From: a methanogenic archaeon ISO4-H5
GTDB lineage: Archaea; Thermoplasmatota; Thermoplasmata; Methanomassiliicoccales; Methanomethylophilaceae
Reading direction: 5' to 3'
NCBI GenBank assembly: GCA_001560915.1
Contig: CP014214.1
Span: 868,001-932,000, forward strand
DNA length: 64,000 nucleotides
Shown: positions 32,876-41,095 of the stretch, in pieces
Numbering within the stretch: the first letter of the stretch is position 1
Layout of the letters: every line of letters begins with the position of its first letter
Notes under the pieces: model-generated
Databases searched by the model: none
What the model was told of the DNA's origin: nothing
The model's input: the letters and a program-made list of their open reading frames with translations, nothing else
Position numbers and translations under genes: made by a program

Positions 32876-34642
32876 TCAGTTGTAACCGGGGACATCCTGG
32901 TCCGTGGAGGTGTACGTCTCATCCCCGTCAGCCATCATCTCTCCGCGGCGGTAGTTGGCGATATCACGGAGGTCGCGCTTGGAGACGGAACTCGATATCT
33001 GGGTCAATGCGAATTCCAGGTCTTCCAAGGTCATTTTCTCGCCCCCGTCGCCGGACTCTATCTCGAGTATCCTATGCATCTTGGCGCAGTCGATCACTTG
33101 CTCGATGTCGGCTCCGTTGTAGCCCTCGGTCCTGTCGGCAAGGTAGGCGCAGTCGATGCTCTCGCAGGGGATCTTCGCCAACCTCTTCCTGAATATGGTC
33201 TCCCTTGCCTCCGCATCGGGAAGGCCCACGTGGATCTGGAACCCGAACCTCCCCGGCCTAAGCAGGGCGGAATCCAGTTCCCAGGGGCGGTTGGTCGCCG
33301 CAAGCACCAGCAGGGTCCCGGAATGCTTCTCCAGCCCCTGCATCTGTATCAGTAGCTCTGCGATGAGGTCTCCCTGCCAGGGTTCCAAACTGTTTCCTCT
33401 GGCCCTGCCGATGGAGTCGAAGTCGTCGAAGAAGATCACCGCCCTCTCGCTCTTGCGGGCAGTCTCGAACAGACACTTCAGACGCAACTCGCTCTCGCCG
33501 ACGAAGCAGTTGTGGATGTCGGTGGGCTTGACGCTGAAGAAGTCCGCGTCGAGTTCGGCCGCGACAGCTCTGGCGAGCATGGTCTTCCCGTTGCCCGGAG
33601 GACCGTAGAGGAGCACTCCCGTGCTCGTGTTCAGATCGAACGTACGGAACAGCTCCGGCTTCCTGGAGGGGAGGATAATGTGGTTCCTGATCAGGGTCTT
33701 GACATCTTCCAGACCGGCGATGTCATCTATGGAGGCATCCGTGACCTTGACGGGTGCGAATTTTATCCCGCCGAAGGGGGAGAAGGACGGCTCTTCGTCT
33801 TCTGACCTCTCGAACTCGAATTCGGACATGGGGAAGTCTATCGCATCGAATTCTCCTATCTGCCGGTAGACGCCGTCCTTGTAGAGACGGTACATGTGTC
33901 CGGGGATGTTCTTCTCGGCCAGGTTGCCTCCCTTCTTGCCGGCGAATTTGAATGGTAGTCTGCATTCGACGTTATCCGGGATGCCAAGCTTTTTGGGACG
34001 GCAACTCTCGCCGAAGGCATCTTCCGCTACGTCCTCCAGAGAATCCCCCAGATTCAGGATGCGGAGCGTGCGGCAGTCGGCGAGACATGCGGGACCCAGA
34101 CGCTCCTGCTCGGGCAGGTTCAGCATCTTGGGTTTCGACATGGGCGGAATGTATACCAATTCGGTGGAATCCCCATTGAACACTATGGGGCCGTCCGTCG
34201 TGAATGCGTCGTTGTATTCGCCGATCGGAACGGAGAAGAGGTTCTTGCAGCCCAGGAATGCTCTGCCGGTCATGCTGCATACCTCATCCCCGATGACGAT
34301 CTTCTTCAGGTAAGGATTGCCGTTGAATGCATAATCGGAGATCTTCTCGGTCTCTTCGGGGACCTCGAACTCCTTGTCCTTGAGTCCGGGAGGGTATGCG
34401 ACGAGCGTCTTCCCATCGTAGATGCATCCCTGCAGGAGGGAGTATTTTCCGCCTTCCTCGAGGACGAACCTCTCCAGGGAGGTGCAGCCCCGGAAGGCGC
34501 CCTCCTGTATGTTCCTGATTCCGGAATGAAGGACCAGTTCGACTATGTCGGTCCTTCCTCCGTATTCCGTTCCGATCTCCTTCGCGTTCCTGGGGACGGC
34601 GACTGTCCCCATCTTCATAGCTGCCGCTGTTTCGTTGCTCAT
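32876..34642 (-). CDS. fusion of BspA-type leucine-rich repeats with a CDC48/VPS4-like AAA+ ATPase
   Basis: 588 residues. Residues 1-265 are LRR_5-type repeats (IRNIQEGAFRGCTSLERFVLEEG, AFLGCKNLFSVPI, LADCRTLRILNLGDSLEDVAEDAF) without a signal peptide. Residues 300-540 form an AAA+ module: DIAGLEDVK, Walker A GPPGNGKT (347-354), Walker B AVIFFDDFDSIG (Asp-Asp instead of Asp-Glu), ATNRPWELDSALLRPGRFG with the SRH arginines, and YNGADIEQVIDCA of the lid. The repeats would be cytoplasmic, presumably recruiting a target to the unfoldase-like ring. The combination is unusual. Confidence 0.85.
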   Translation of the reverse strand: MSNETAAAMKMGTVAVPRNAKEIGTEYGGRTDIVELVLHSGIRNIQEGAFRGCTSLERFVLEEGGKYSLLQGCIYDGKTLVAYPPGLKDKEFEVPEETEKISDYAFNGNPYLKKIVIGDEVCSMTGRAFLGCKNLFSVPIGEYNDAFTTDGPIVFNGDSTELVYIPPMSKPKMLNLPEQERLGPACLADCRTLRILNLGDSLEDVAEDAFGESCRPKKLGIPDNVECRLPFKFAGKKGGNLAEKNIPGHMYRLYKDGVYRQIGEFDAIDFPMSEFEFERSEDEEPSFSPFGGIKFAPVKVTDASIDDIAGLEDVKTLIRNHIILPSRKPELFRTFDLNTSTGVLLYGPPGNGKTMLARAVAAELDADFFSVKPTDIHNCFVGESELRLKCLFETARKSERAVIFFDDFDSIGRARGNSLEPWQGDLIAELLIQMQGLEKHSGTLLVLAATNRPWELDSALLRPGRFGFQIHVGLPDAEARETIFRKRLAKIPCESIDCAYLADRTEGYNGADIEQVIDCAKMHRILEIESGDGGEKMTLEDLEFALTQISSSVSKRDLRDIANYRRGEMMADGDETYTSTDQDVPGYN

Positions 34643-34711
34643 ATGATTTCCTCCGAATGGATCTCCAGCGCTTACGCTAGCACTATAGGTTCAGTATGGG
34701 AAATTGTTTGT

Positions 34712-35452
34712 TCAGGGTGATTCAATGGGGTAGGTCGGAGTGTATTTCACGCGGCCGTCCTCAATCCACATGAGACGGTATCCGGAACACCTGTAGAACA
34801 TTGGGAAATCCAACCTTGCGAAACGTTCGTTCTCTTGAGGTTTAACCTTCTTGAGTACGAACTCCTCTCCCGAGACTTCCAACACGGCTTCAACTGTAAT
34901 GTCCTTGCATTTGTCAAAATCGACATCGATAAGGACAATGGTATCTTTGTAATCGGAATAACAGGTAGATCTGATATCTCCGTCGTTCCATTTCAGTTCT
35001 TTGGGAATATCCTCGTCGGGAGAGTACTCGTCGATGTTGATTTCCAATTCCTTGGCCTTCGCGCAGAGGGCGCGGTACATTGCATCGAGTTCGTCCTGAC
35101 CGTCAACCTTTTGCTTAGAGGTCATCTCGGATTCCAGGTTATGGAAACGATGGAGCTTATAGTCATAATCGCGGTATTCGTCGTCGAACTCCTGCCTCTT
35201 GACTTCCCTTTCCGTAACCATGAATTCGCGCAACTGGAGGAGGTCCTTCCTCATCTGCTCGGCATCCTCGTACTGATCCATCACGACCTTGTCGAAGAAT
35301 TCCTTCAGGTATTGGTCGACTTTTGCGTCATTGCCTGCTATGTAGTTCTCCATATGCCTATAGAGGGTAGGTCTTGAGAGGCCCAGTGTTTCAGCCACAA
35401 AGGAGAGCGGCGGGCCATTTTTCATCTTGGCTTTGAGTTGATCTCTGCTCAT
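34712..35452 (-). CDS. HTH-domain protein with coiled coil (246 aa)
   Basis: The N-terminal 40 residues form a Fis/resolvase-like helix-turn-helix (LSFVAETLGLSRPTLYRHMENYI). About 110 residues of charged coiled coil follow (EFMVTEREVKRQEFDDEYRDY), then a beta-rich C-terminal domain ending PTYPIESP. It is a predicted DNA-binding protein with unknown target. The ATG at 35452 is preceded by a moderate purine stretch. It ends in TGA, just upstream of the LRR-AAA gene on the same strand. Confidence 0.7.
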   Translation of the reverse strand: MSRDQLKAKMKNGPPLSFVAETLGLSRPTLYRHMENYIAGNDAKVDQYLKEFFDKVVMDQYEDAEQMRKDLLQLREFMVTEREVKRQEFDDEYRDYDYKLHRFHNLESEMTSKQKVDGQDELDAMYRALCAKAKELEINIDEYSPDEDIPKELKWNDGDIRSTCYSDYKDTIVLIDVDFDKCKDITVEAVLEVSGEEFVLKKVKPQENERFARLDFPMFYRCSGYRLMWIEDGRVKYTPTYPIESP

Positions 35453-35651
35453 GATAACCTCATCGTCTGAGGAGGTTAATAAGTGTTCTCCATGTGTAAC
35501 GTTACAATGTTACACCCTTAAAACTGTCCGCATTAATAACATTTTTTTGTTATTTTCTGTAATTCGGACATTCTGCGGACATAGTATGGTTAAGATGTTT
35601 ATGAAGTTAGTGATTCTCCACATCCTTCCCGCTTGATGGGGAAGAATGCGG

Positions 35652-35678
35652 ACACTCCCGGGCGGTACCCGGGAGTGT
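35652..35678 (-). terminator. 11-bp hairpin downstream of the anchored protein gene
   Basis: acactcccggg (35652-35662) and cccgggagtgt (35668-35678) pair perfectly with a five-base loop, eight bases after the stop of the minus-strand gene at 35686. There is no T-run, so it may protect a transcript end rather than terminate. Confidence 0.5.
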
Positions 35679-35685
35679 AATGCCC

Positions 35686-36162
35686 TCATACGAGGAGGGA
35701 ATCGTTCCTCTCGAAGGAGGTCAGGTGCTGCGCGATATTTATCGACTTCACCGACACGGTGTTGGGGATCTTGAAGGTGACCGTGAACGTTTTGCTCTTG
35801 TTCATATCGACGGAGACTCCGTTGCCCATGCCTGTATAACCGTCCTTGGTGAAGATGGTGATGAGACTCGTTCCGGTAGAGGATGTCACCGAATACGAGC
35901 AATCGTCGGATCCGATGAGTTTGACGGAACTGGCGAGGATGTCGGCCTTCTTGGTGTCGTCCTTCTCGATGTTCTTGATGCAGATATCGTAGGTGACGTT
36001 CTTGTAGCCGGAACCCGCGTTGGTCGAGGTCCCTGCCTTGTAATCCCACTGGGTGTGGATGGTGTTATCGTCTTCGACTTTCTCCATTGCCTTATAGGCG
36101 GCGAATCCTCCGACCGCCAATACGGCAACCACTATAACTGCTGCCAATGCCAATTTAGACAT
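35686..36162 (-). CDS. membrane-anchored extracellular protein (158 aa)
   Basis: Starts MSKLALAAVIVVAVLAVGGF, an N-terminal membrane anchor with a two-residue cytoplasmic tail. A beta-rich domain follows, with threonine/serine-rich strands (YKNVTYDICIKNIE, FTKDGYTGMGNGVSVDM). The fold may be DUF4352/immunoglobulin-like, but I do not recognise the family with certainty. The longer frame to 36252 has no coding look. A TATA-like tttttaatacc lies about 28 bases upstream of the ATG, so it is probably leaderless. Confidence 0.65.
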   Translation of the reverse strand: MSKLALAAVIVVAVLAVGGFAAYKAMEKVEDDNTIHTQWDYKAGTSTNAGSGYKNVTYDICIKNIEKDDTKKADILASSVKLIGSDDCSYSVTSSTGTSLITIFTKDGYTGMGNGVSVDMNKSKTFTVTFKIPNTVSVKSINIAQHLTSFERNDSLLV

Positions 36163-36538
36163 GGTTTTCGTATGATTTTTACAGGTATTAAAAAGGCCAT
36201 GGAGGAGGGGTACTGACGTGTTACAGGGGCCGGAGTGTTCGGTAATTCGCACGTTTCCTCAGAGAAACGTGATCTTCCCAGCGAAAAAAGGCGGAAAACC
36301 GGAAACGACGACGAATATGCCCCCTGTTTACGTTTTTTTACGCCTCCCTCAGTGCAGGCGTTTACAGTCTGTCCGCCAAACCAAGTGTCGGAGCCCTGTA
36401 TATGCAATCATTTGATTCCAATCCCTCGGTCAGTTCACCAATCAAGATTCTCGCATAAGTCGAGTTATTTCGATTGAAAGACGATACTTCTCCCATGTGT
36501 GACCTACCTGATTGGACGAACACCTGGTAATGGACATA

Positions 36539-36552
36539 ATTATGTACATAAT
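36539..36552 (+). promoter_or_regulatory. perfect 14-bp palindrome upstream of the toxin-antitoxin genes
   Basis: attatgtacataat is its own reverse complement. It lies 35 bases upstream of the antitoxin start in an AT-rich promoter region. A self-regulating PHD/YefM-type antitoxin would be expected to bind here. Confidence 0.5.
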
Positions 36553-36586
36553 AATGTTTTTTTAGTATGATTGTTTATCATTTATC

Positions 36587-36832
36587 ATGGCAACTATAGT
36601 CCCGATAACAGAAATGAGGAACACCTCGAAGATGTTCGAGATGTCCGAGAATGAACCTGTCTACATAACCAAGAATGGCTATGGCTCCCGGGTGCTTCTG
36701 AACATCGAGACCTATAATCGTATCAAGGAGATTCTGTTGGACATCGAACTCGAAGATGCATACCAGAGATCTGAGACCGACGGGAGGAATGTCGAGGCTC
36801 ATGAATTCCTGAAGAGGCTCAGGAATGAGTAA
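36587..36832 (+). CDS. PHD/YefM-family antitoxin
   Basis: 81 residues: ATIVPITEMRNTSKMFEMSE, then PVYITKNGYGSRVLLNIETY, the DNA-binding fold of PHD/YefM antitoxins. A C-terminal helix ending FLKRLRNE would wrap the toxin. Its end overlaps the toxin start by eight bases, the usual coupling. It neutralises the ParE/RelE toxin and probably represses the operon through the upstream palindrome. It ends in TAA. Confidence 0.9.
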   Translation: MATIVPITEMRNTSKMFEMSENEPVYITKNGYGSRVLLNIETYNRIKEILLDIELEDAYQRSETDGRNVEAHEFLKRLRNE

Positions 36833-37142
36833 TTACGCCGTCGAATTATCTGGGGATGCCCAAGATCAGATTTCCGAGATATATGGATACATCCGCGATA
36901 ATCTTTCCAATCCCTCTGCCGCCAAAACATTTCTGAATGATACGGAGGAAGCCATATCCTCCTTGGAGCAGTTTCCATATGCACACATGGAAAGGCCTGG
37001 GTCTGAATTGATCGGCGGTTCAAAAAAGCGTCAGTATTTTTACCGTGCCAATTACTGTCTGTTCTATGTGGTCAAAGAGGAGACCAAGACGGTGAGAGTC
37101 ATACGGGTGACTTATTCGCGCAGGGATCTTGATCGGGATTGA
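36825..37142 (+). CDS. RelE/ParE-family toxin
   Basis: 105 residues with the RelE/ParE fold: YAVELSGDAQDQISEIYGYI, NPSAAKTFLNDTEEAISSLE, then RQYFYRANYCLFYVVKEE, TVRVIRVTYSRRD. The Y-x-I/F-Y-x-V strand and the final VxYxRRD match the ParE/RelE group; whether it is an mRNA interferase or a gyrase inhibitor cannot be told. It is the toxin partner of the overlapping PHD antitoxin. Confidence 0.9.
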   Translation: MSNYAVELSGDAQDQISEIYGYIRDNLSNPSAAKTFLNDTEEAISSLEQFPYAHMERPGSELIGGSKKRQYFYRANYCLFYVVKEETKTVRVIRVTYSRRDLDRD

Positions 37143-37282
37143 TCTTCCGCCTAGTCGAGACATCGAAATCGAATAAATGTGAAGTATATACAAGCGGGCT
37201 TCATCTCGATTGTAGACAACGAAGAAGTGAGTATCCGGACACCTTTCCTTTTTAACTCTGCAAGGCCTAGTAACAAGGTGAC

Positions 37283-37858
37283 ATGGCCAACAGGAAGAAC
37301 GCGATAATCGAAGCTACCATACGCAGGATCTCCACCCAGGGAGACACGTTCTCCACCTCGCAGATCGCCGAGGACGTGGGATGCTCGCAGGCATTGGTAT
37401 TCAGATACTACCGAACCAAAGAAGGCCTCATGTCGGCATGCTTCGACAGCATCTGCCATGAGCTCGTGACCGTTTTGAGAAGTGTCGAGACTCCCGACAA
37501 TCCGGATACCGAGAAGGTCAATCTCTATGCGATTTCCGTGTGGGAGGCATACTGCGGATATCTGGCATCGAAGTCCCATACCGCGAGGGCCTTCATGTTC
37601 TTCTTGAACCGCGGGATGAGGTTCCCGAGAGGGTACCGGACGCCGGAGGATGTGATTAGGAAGATACTCGGGGAGGCCTACGGGCCCATCATGAAGGTGT
37701 ACCCGGATTTCGTCTTCGTGGCCGATTACATCATAGTGTTCTCTTATGTGGCGGCCACGGGCCTGTTCGACGTGCACGATATCGATACCGGGGAGATCAT
37801 GGAGAAACTCGACAGGATCATGAGATACGGTATCCTGGGATACGGAAGGGGCGAATGA
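37283..37858 (+). CDS. TetR family transcriptional regulator
   Basis: 191 residues. The N-terminal HTH is FSTSQIAEDVGCSQALVFRYYRTKEGLM, the canonical TetR recognition region. The remaining 140 helical residues form the ligand/dimer domain. The ATG at 37283 has AAGGTG upstream and a TATA-like run (ctttttaac) about 30 bases further. No adjacent target operon is evident. It ends in TGA. Confidence 0.9.
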   Translation: MANRKNAIIEATIRRISTQGDTFSTSQIAEDVGCSQALVFRYYRTKEGLMSACFDSICHELVTVLRSVETPDNPDTEKVNLYAISVWEAYCGYLASKSHTARAFMFFLNRGMRFPRGYRTPEDVIRKILGEAYGPIMKVYPDFVFVADYIIVFSYVAATGLFDVHDIDTGEIMEKLDRIMRYGILGYGRGE

Positions 37859-38326
37859 TCCGCTTCCGCTGACCGGTACACGGGTGTCTCGGGACTCTCC
37901 CGATCCTCCGGTCCGCCCGACAGAGGGAGTGATGGCCTTCGGCTCCGCCGGCAGGTCTCCGGGTCCTGGTAGATGTCTCGCCGATCGGTCTGCCCCTCTT
38001 GCAGGCAGACGGGTATGCACGGTTGATCGGGGATCCCCGTGTCCGGTCCGCGTTCCGCGGACGGTAGTGTCCAGGGGTGCGTACGGCTTCGCATCAGGAT
38101 GGCTGATTCCTTTTCCTGTCACTTCCGGTTTTTGGCGTTCTTCCTTCGCGGATCATTCGCATTTGAATCATACCCCCAGGGGTATTAAAGCATGATTTAT
38201 GCGAGTACTCACCTCGTGAGAGACTAAAAAAGACTAAACAGTTCGACACAATTGTTAAAAACCGTACAGTCGATTATTTCGCATGTCTTTTTCTGTCACT
38301 TCTGAACCCGAGTCGACAGTTATCAA
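37859..38326. other. gene-free region between tetR and the TnpB element
   Basis: No gene recognised. The first 250 bases are GC-rich with several short inverted repeats but no coding-like frame beyond shadows. From about 38160 the sequence becomes AT-rich. The 20 bases just before 38347 would form the guide part of the putative omegaRNA. Confidence 0.4.
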
Positions 38327-38346
38327 CGAGATGACTGTCGCACTAC

Positions 38347-38420
38347 TGTGCCGGTGCACCTCGGGGCGCCCGGCTATTCCGTCCCTTAGAGCCGGGACAG
38401 GGATGGCCGGCCCATCCCTT
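38347..38420 (-). ncRNA. putative omegaRNA (reRNA) scaffold at the 3' end of tnpB
   Basis: On the minus strand the end of tnpB and the following bases form GC-rich hairpins: the cggccatccctgtcccggc region, and gccgggcgccccgaggtgcaccggcaca at the border. Two solo copies (29858 and 30696) share the same border at tgtgcc, while flanks differ. This is what is expected if the element's right end, and with it the omegaRNA scaffold, stops at 38347. The guide would be read from the bases just beyond (about 38327-38346). The 5' limit is not determined. Confidence 0.5.
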
Positions 38421-39600
38421 GGATCTTCAGCCTGAGGGCACGTTGGAATACGTTGCGGGATGCATTCACGTCCCGGTCCTCCGTGTACCCGCAGTGCGGG
38501 CACTCATGCACCCTTATGCTAAGACCCTTCTTCACCATGCTTCCGCATTTCGAGCACAGCTGCGACGTATCCTTGGGAGGCACAAGGATTATCTCGCGAC
38601 CGGCGCTCGAAGCCTTGTCCTTTATCCTTCTGATTAGTGCTCCCAATGATGCGTCGTTGTATCCGTTGGTCATGAACCTGTTCTCCGATTTATTGCGCAG
38701 GGCCTTGACCGACAGATTCTCCATCCCGATGAAATCGTGGTTCTTCACGATGTACGCCGAAATGGTTTCCACATTGTTCTTCCTGTGATTCTCTATCTTC
38801 CCGTATGTGTGATTTAATTTAGTTTGTAACTTATTGTAATGCTCGGAGCCGTACAGGGCACAGCTCATCTGCTTCTGGATTTTGGCGACCTTCTTGTACA
38901 TCCTGCTGAAAATGCGGTCGTTAGGGAATTTGGTGCCGTCGGAAAGGGCGGCGATGTTGGAGATGCCCAGATCCACTCCTACGGGACCCTTGAGAGGATC
39001 CTTGTACGGCTTGGGTGTCTCCTCATAGGTTATGCAGGCATAGTACTCGTAATGGCTGCCCATGTCCTTCCGTTTGACCGTGCAGGTCTTGATCTTCCCG
39101 TCGATCCTTGTCTCCTGGTTATAGCACCTGATGAGTCCAGGGACCTTCCCCAGCCTCAGCATGCGCCTCTTCTTCCCGTTGCGCTTCTCGGTGACGACGG
39201 CGAAGTCGCGAGTACTGGGGTACGTGAACGAGCCGGAACCCCCTCCCATACGGTATCTGGGGAAGTGGTCACCGCGCATCCAGAACCTGTAAGGTTCGAA
39301 GGTCAGCGTCCCGCCTTCTCTCTTGTGGGTATCCAAAGTTTTCTTGCAGGCCTGAACGACCTGTGATGCCGTGGAAAGGAGGGTGGTGGAATACGCCCCG
39401 CCGATGAAAGTGGAGTTATTTCTCATTCTAGTGGTCAGTTTGTTCAGGTCGAACACCGAAGGCAGTTTGTCGGTTTTATTGTACACCTGCTTGCAAGCGG
39501 TCACCAAAGCATTGAAGACGTAGCGGTTCGCCTCGATATTGTGATCAATCACCTTCCTCTGAGCGGAATTCGGTTCGATGCGTACCTTCAGCGTCTTCAT
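38386..39600 (-). CDS. tnpB: TnpB-type RNA-guided nuclease of an IS200/IS605-group element (no TnpA)
   Basis: 404 residues. RuvC-like catalytic residues are all present: D in GPVGVDLGISNIAALSDG, E in FIGMENLSVKAL, and D in EDRDVNASRNVF. The zinc ribbon is CSKCGSMVKKG...CPHCG. The N-terminal domain (KTLKVRIEPNSAQRKVID) is the usual wedge start. The start is ATG 39600, 26 bases downstream of a TATA box (actttatatagcc); a GTG at 39612 is possible. No Y1 or serine transposase gene is adjacent, so the element is non-autonomous. Confidence 0.93.
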   Translation of the reverse strand: MKTLKVRIEPNSAQRKVIDHNIEANRYVFNALVTACKQVYNKTDKLPSVFDLNKLTTRMRNNSTFIGGAYSTTLLSTASQVVQACKKTLDTHKREGGTLTFEPYRFWMRGDHFPRYRMGGGSGSFTYPSTRDFAVVTEKRNGKKRRMLRLGKVPGLIRCYNQETRIDGKIKTCTVKRKDMGSHYEYYACITYEETPKPYKDPLKGPVGVDLGISNIAALSDGTKFPNDRIFSRMYKKVAKIQKQMSCALYGSEHYNKLQTKLNHTYGKIENHRKNNVETISAYIVKNHDFIGMENLSVKALRNKSENRFMTNGYNDASLGALIRRIKDKASSAGREIILVPPKDTSQLCSKCGSMVKKGLSIRVHECPHCGYTEDRDVNASRNVFQRALRLKIQGMGRPSLSRL

Positions 39601-39612
39601 GCGTGAAATCAC

Positions 39613-40082
39613 GTGATGTCGGCTATATAAAGTTAAGAGGGGGAGGTCGCCGAAAATACCGAAAGTGACCGAAAGTGAACGGATTTTCCTGTTTTTGTCA
39701 TTTTTTGCCCATCCTGAGAATAACCCTCCCCTCCTCTTCCGTCCGTCAGGCCGAGAATCTGCACAATCGGACCCCTCTCCATGCGGACGATTCCGCCGTT
39801 ATTTCAGTATTATCCATTCACCTGAAACCCGCCTCGTTCTCACTTATTATTTCAGCAGACCCAGACAGTTGAAATCAGGCCCGTTACGGAGAAAATTCCC
39901 ATCGTTTTTGGTGCTTTTGACAGGCATTCCGTTCTCACTTAACTTGAATCGGCCCGGATACCGTTCATGAACTCCTCAGGAATCTCCCGAAAGCGGTAAC
40001 TGAGAACGAGACCGACCCATCCGAAAACCGTATTTCTTCCCAAAATCTGTCGGAGTTTCCTCCATAAATGTCGAACTCAAGT
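39613..40082. other. gene-free region upstream of tnpB
   Basis: It contains the tnpB TATA box (about 39625-39635). The rest holds no coding-like frame on either strand. gttctcactta occurs twice (near 39836 and 39931) with a related inverted ctgagaacgag near 39999. The left end of the TnpB element should be in here, but I could not place it. The group II intron begins at its end. Confidence 0.4.
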
Positions 40083-40922
40083 GTGCGACGTGCAAAGCAG
40101 TAAGGAGGATTGTGAAAAGCAAAGAAACAAGCGAAGTAACCGTGGGATTCGTCCCCCACCGACCCTACCAGGGCATGCGTCCCGAGCAATCGGAAGGTGT
40201 GAAGCCCCTGGGACAAAGCGGAAAGACGCAGGATTCGATGTATCGAACCGCCAGGGTGAATCGGGCATGGTGAATGTAACGTGAACTGTTGTAAGGGCCG
40301 TGACTTCACAACATGCGAAAACGAATCTGACCTGCGAGGGAGAACGCATGGACCAAAACGGTACGGAACAAGGTCCGGATGTGTACTTGAGCATCCGGAC
40401 GGACGGACAGATGTTCCCGGCCTAAAGACGGCACCTAACCCCGATGCAGTATCCCAATTGCTGAACACGGCAACCCCGTTATCCTCCCGAAAGGGTACCG
40501 ACTCCGCAAGGACGAAGGAAGGGACAGCGGGCGAAGGAGGTGGCAAGAAGCGAAAGCCGTCACGTAATATGACGGATAGGCGCTCGTGCGCCAATCCGAA
40601 AGGATGCAGACGTGCCACTGGTCGACAATCGAAGGAGAATCGTGCATGACATCAACTGCTGATACCTCAACGGCGCCGAAAGGCGAGAGGTCAGCGGACG
40701 CTGTCCGCCGCCCAAGCGAATGGGGATCCATCGACTGGAGGAAAGCGGAGGCACAGGTCGGACGTATGCAGGAAAGGATTTCGAAGGTTTACGGCGAAGG
40801 AGTTTCGCCATGTGAACCGCCCAGTGAAACAGGGTTATTGTCGGCTCGAGCCGCATGAGGGGAAACTCTCACGTACGGTTCCAAGAGGAGGACTCCCCCG
40901 TGAGGGGGAGCCCTTACTCGAC
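40083..40922 (+). mobile_element. group II intron with deleted reverse transcriptase
   Basis: The 5' end is gtgcgacg (40083), matching the GUGYG consensus; gtgtg at 40081 is an alternative. Domain V is the 34-base hairpin at 40848-40881: gagccgcatgagg-ggaaa-ctctcacgtacggttc with the AGC triad, GAAA-type loop and the AC bulge region. Domain VI follows (ggactcccccgtgagggggag), with a bulged A just before ttactcgac at the 3' end near 40922. Between lie ribozyme-like GC-rich helices and a remnant of the reverse transcriptase gene. At about 840 bases it is far shorter than an intact 2-3 kb element. Confidence 0.85.
40646..40858 (+). pseudogene. N-terminal remnant of the group II intron reverse transcriptase/maturase
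   Basis: GGAG precedes an ATG that gives MTSTADTSTAPKGERSADAV, then PSEWGSIDWRKAEAQVGRMQ, ERISKVYGEG. This is the typical start of intron-encoded RTs (W-IDW-KAE-QV-R-Q-RI). After GEG the frame runs into domain IV/V sequence and stops. All polymerase, maturase and endonuclease domains are deleted, so mobility would need a helper RT in trans. Confidence 0.8.
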
Positions 40923-40930
40923 CTGAAAGG

Positions 40931-41095
40931 ATGAAGAATCGCAGGAATCTCAAACGGGTCCTGCTGGCTATCGCCGTCGTCATGTGCATGTCAGCGGTCC
41001 CGTTCGCTGTTTCCTCCGAATCCGTCGCTTTCTGCCGAGATGGGACCCGATCAGGTTGGAGATCCCCTTATTTGCTTCATTGTTTGGCGAAGTAA
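40931..41095 (+). pseudogene. signal-peptide fragment of a surface protein behind the intron
   Basis: Starts MKNRRNLKRVLLAIAVVMCM, continues SAVPFAVSSESVAF (a clear signal peptide with a cleavage-like AVS-SES), then runs into unrelated sequence and stops at TAA after 54 codons, overlapping the convergent SWIM gene. GAAAGG precedes the ATG by five bases. It looks like the first codons of a surface gene whose body was lost. The intron sits directly in front of it. Confidence 0.5.

Noticed and set aside
37151-38122. A 323-codon minus-strand frame
   Set aside because: It overlaps the TetR gene on the opposite strand and consists of low-complexity Arg/Pro/His sequence without domain features.
38386-40082. 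Complete IS605 transposon
   Set aside because: No TnpA (Y1 transposase) gene is found on either side, and no left end could be placed. Only TnpB and its right end are supported.
40281-40649. A 122-codon protein gene within the group II intron
   Set aside because: The region matches ribozyme domains; the frame is basic, low-complexity and has no similarity to intron-encoded proteins, unlike the short stub at 40646.
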